DNA from: Pegethrix bostrychoides GSE-TBD4-15B
GTDB taxonomy: Bacteria; Cyanobacteriota; Cyanobacteriia; Elainellales; Elainellaceae
Assembly (NCBI GenBank): GCA_019359155.1
Contig: JAHHHV010000085.1
Coordinates: 21,208-85,207, forward strand
Length of the DNA stretch: 64,000 nt
Direction of reading: 5' to 3'
The notes below the pieces were generated by a model, which saw only the letters and a program-made list of their open reading frames with translations, ran no database searches and was not told the DNA's origin. The position numbers and the translations under genes were made by a program. Positions 62,852 to 64,000 of this stretch are shown here, piece by piece. Each line of letters starts with the position of its first letter. Position 1 is the stretch's first letter.

Positions 62852-63418
62852 CTACAGTCCCTCGAGCGGCACTGTCAAAAATCGAGCTAGCTCAGCCCCC
62901 TGGTTTTCTAGCTCGGAGAGGGCAATCGGCTGTCCCACGCGGGTAAGCGGAATATCACCTTTGCCCTTGATCCGCAGGTAGAGGACGCGGCGCGGATTTA
63001 GGCCTTCGCGGATATCGACTCGAATCGACTGGATCTCTTCCAGCGGGTATGAGACCTCAATTTCGCGGTTTTTGCCGGGAAAGCCCTGTCGGAAAATTCG
63101 CACCCTGCCCGTCTCGCGGTTGAACTCGTTGTAGCCGCCGCCGACATCCCAGACGATAATCAGCCAGAGGTACAGCCCCAGCAGTGAACCGGCAATTCCA
63201 TAGAAGCCCATCGCAATCCCCTGCGGGATGAAGGCCAAATCGGTGGGGTTGGAAAGCGGCAGGAGATTGACTTGAAAATAGCTAGAAAGGCTAGCCAGCA
63301 GGAAGCCGATGCCGCCCAGCGTTGAAACCATCGCCCAGAAATAGTTGCTGATGCGACGCGCGCCCACAATAGGTTGGCGAAGGATTGTGCTTGGATTAGA
63401 GGCGGTTGGTGCAGCCAT
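62852..63418 (-). CDS. ycf4: Photosystem I assembly protein Ycf4
   Basis: A 188-residue thylakoid protein. Two membrane helices (about 27-47 and 65-90) precede a conserved soluble domain (GYNEFNRETGRVRIFRQGFPGKNR, IQSIRVDIREGLNPRR and LYLRIKGKGDIPLTRVGQP), typical of Ycf4. It acts as a scaffold for PSI assembly. It is divergent from psbD across a 455-base region. Confidence 0.96.
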   Translation of the reverse strand: MAAPTASNPSTILRQPIVGARRISNYFWAMVSTLGGIGFLLASLSSYFQVNLLPLSNPTDLAFIPQGIAMGFYGIAGSLLGLYLWLIIVWDVGGGYNEFNRETGRVRIFRQGFPGKNREIEVSYPLEEIQSIRVDIREGLNPRRVLYLRIKGKGDIPLTRVGQPIALSELENQGAELARFLTVPLEGL

Positions 63419-63873
63419 AGATCAAATTGCGGTTGAGAAGCGGTTTAGAAAAAATCTCTAGAAAAAGTCGCCCTGTCTAGTCTAGAGCCAACCCGGCTCT
63501 ATGCTGATTAAAATCCTGAGTCAAATGCCCTGACTAGATGCAGGCTGCAAAAATTCTTTATTGAGAAACCCTACGTATCAGATTGTAAAATTTTTCATAT
63601 CTCCCTATCATATAGAAACGTTAACTTCTCTCAGTAAACCCTGGATGCTAGATTGAGCGCATCTTGTATGACTGCTTGAATAGGTATTTATTCCAGGTTG
63701 CCAGGAGGAGATGTGGAGTGGATTAATGGATCTATCCGCATTTCACTTAGCGTCAGCTCAATGACTAGCCGGTAAGCTGGCATTAAGCGGGTTTAATTCT
63801 CTGAGACAGCCACTGCATTCACTGCGCCTTGCTGATCTACAGAGTTGCCATTGTCATATTAAGAGGATATGAA
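63419..63873. promoter_or_regulatory. Divergent ycf4-psbD promoter and leader region
   Basis: 455 bases with no gene. AT-rich tracts at about 63555-63635 fit promoter elements, and the stretch just before psbD carries AGAGGATATGAA before the ATG. A long 5' leader for psbD is likely given the distance. No riboswitch could be identified. Confidence 0.5.
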
Positions 63874-64000
63874 ATGACCATAGCAATGGGAAGATCGCGG
63901 AGCGAGCGCGGCGCATTCGATGTCGTCGATGACTGGCTCAAACGCGACCGATTCGTTTTCGTCGGCTGGTCTGGCCTCCTGCTGTTCCCCTGCGCTTTCC
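63874..64000 (+). CDS. psbD: Photosystem II D2 protein (3' end outside window)
   Basis: The first 42 residues, [20 protein letters not shown] and [20 protein letters not shown], are the highly conserved D2 N-terminus, which forms the reaction centre of PSII with D1. The gene runs off the right edge; psbC is expected to overlap its end. Confidence 0.97.
   Translation, partial: MTIAMGRSRSERGAFDVVDDWLKRDRFVFVGWSGLLLFPCAF

Noticed and set aside
27193..64000. CRISPR arrays or tRNA genes
   Set aside because: I looked in the gaps for regularly spaced repeats and for T-loop sequences and saw none; a tRNA scan would be decisive.

Overview
The window is a piece of a cyanobacterial chromosome. It holds the start of psbD (photosystem II D2) at the right edge, ycf4 and a Ycf37-type TPR protein for photosystem I assembly, an ndhCKJ cluster of the photosynthetic NDH-1 complex, an NblR-like response regulator, and several small families known mainly from cyanobacteria (DUF2949-, DUF5340-like). 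Base composition is moderately GC-rich except in one AT-richer island. The general look is that of a Leptolyngbya-type filamentous or a related unicellular lineage; that placement is inference.

Layout. 0-11 kb: end of a GH57 glucan branching enzyme, a small zinc-ribbon membrane protein, a GT4 glycosyltransferase, a ClC-CBS-Usp fusion and two large GGDEF-EAL proteins for cyclic-di-GMP turnover. 11-17 kb: a ferrochelatase-like protein with a His-rich tail, a head-to-head NarL-type regulator / membrane histidine kinase pair, and a PRC-barrel protein. 17-27 kb: sucCD, alanine dehydrogenase, a PspA/Vipp1 protein, holA, a 2H-phosphoesterase-like protein, ycf37-like, ndhCKJ and trmD. 27-36.5 kb: an accessory island. 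It contains two Uma2-type genes, a stub of a cysteine desulfurase, an intact antitoxin beside a wrecked PIN toxin, an IS5-family element with a visible 3-bp target duplication, an HNH gene cut by a second and dead IS, a five-gene cassette of unknown function led by small beta-type proteins and ending in a tail-fibre-like Ig protein, and a frameshifted gene remnant. 36.5-64 kb: housekeeping again. This includes speA, psiE-like, queG, DUF937, BON, nadA, ftsH, a KDPG-type aldolase, exbBD, LmeA-like, NAD kinase, NblR-like plus a solute-binding protein, DUF192, an aminotransferase, trpC-lpdA, an RmlD-like reductase, an SH3 lipoprotein, a queuosine-precursor transporter, lipA, a cyclophilin lipoprotein, ycf4 and psbD.

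Working together. Central carbon and energy genes (sucCD, lpd, lipA, ald, nadA, NAD kinase) and photosynthetic electron transport genes (ndhCKJ, ycf4, ycf37-like, psbD) are scattered singly or in short operons with ATGA/TGATG overlaps. queG and the YhhQ-type transporter suggest queuosine salvage. The island is the only part with clear insertion, decay and compositional shift. Its five-gene cassette (32.5-36 kb) is the best candidate for something undescribed, but nothing in the sequence shows its function.
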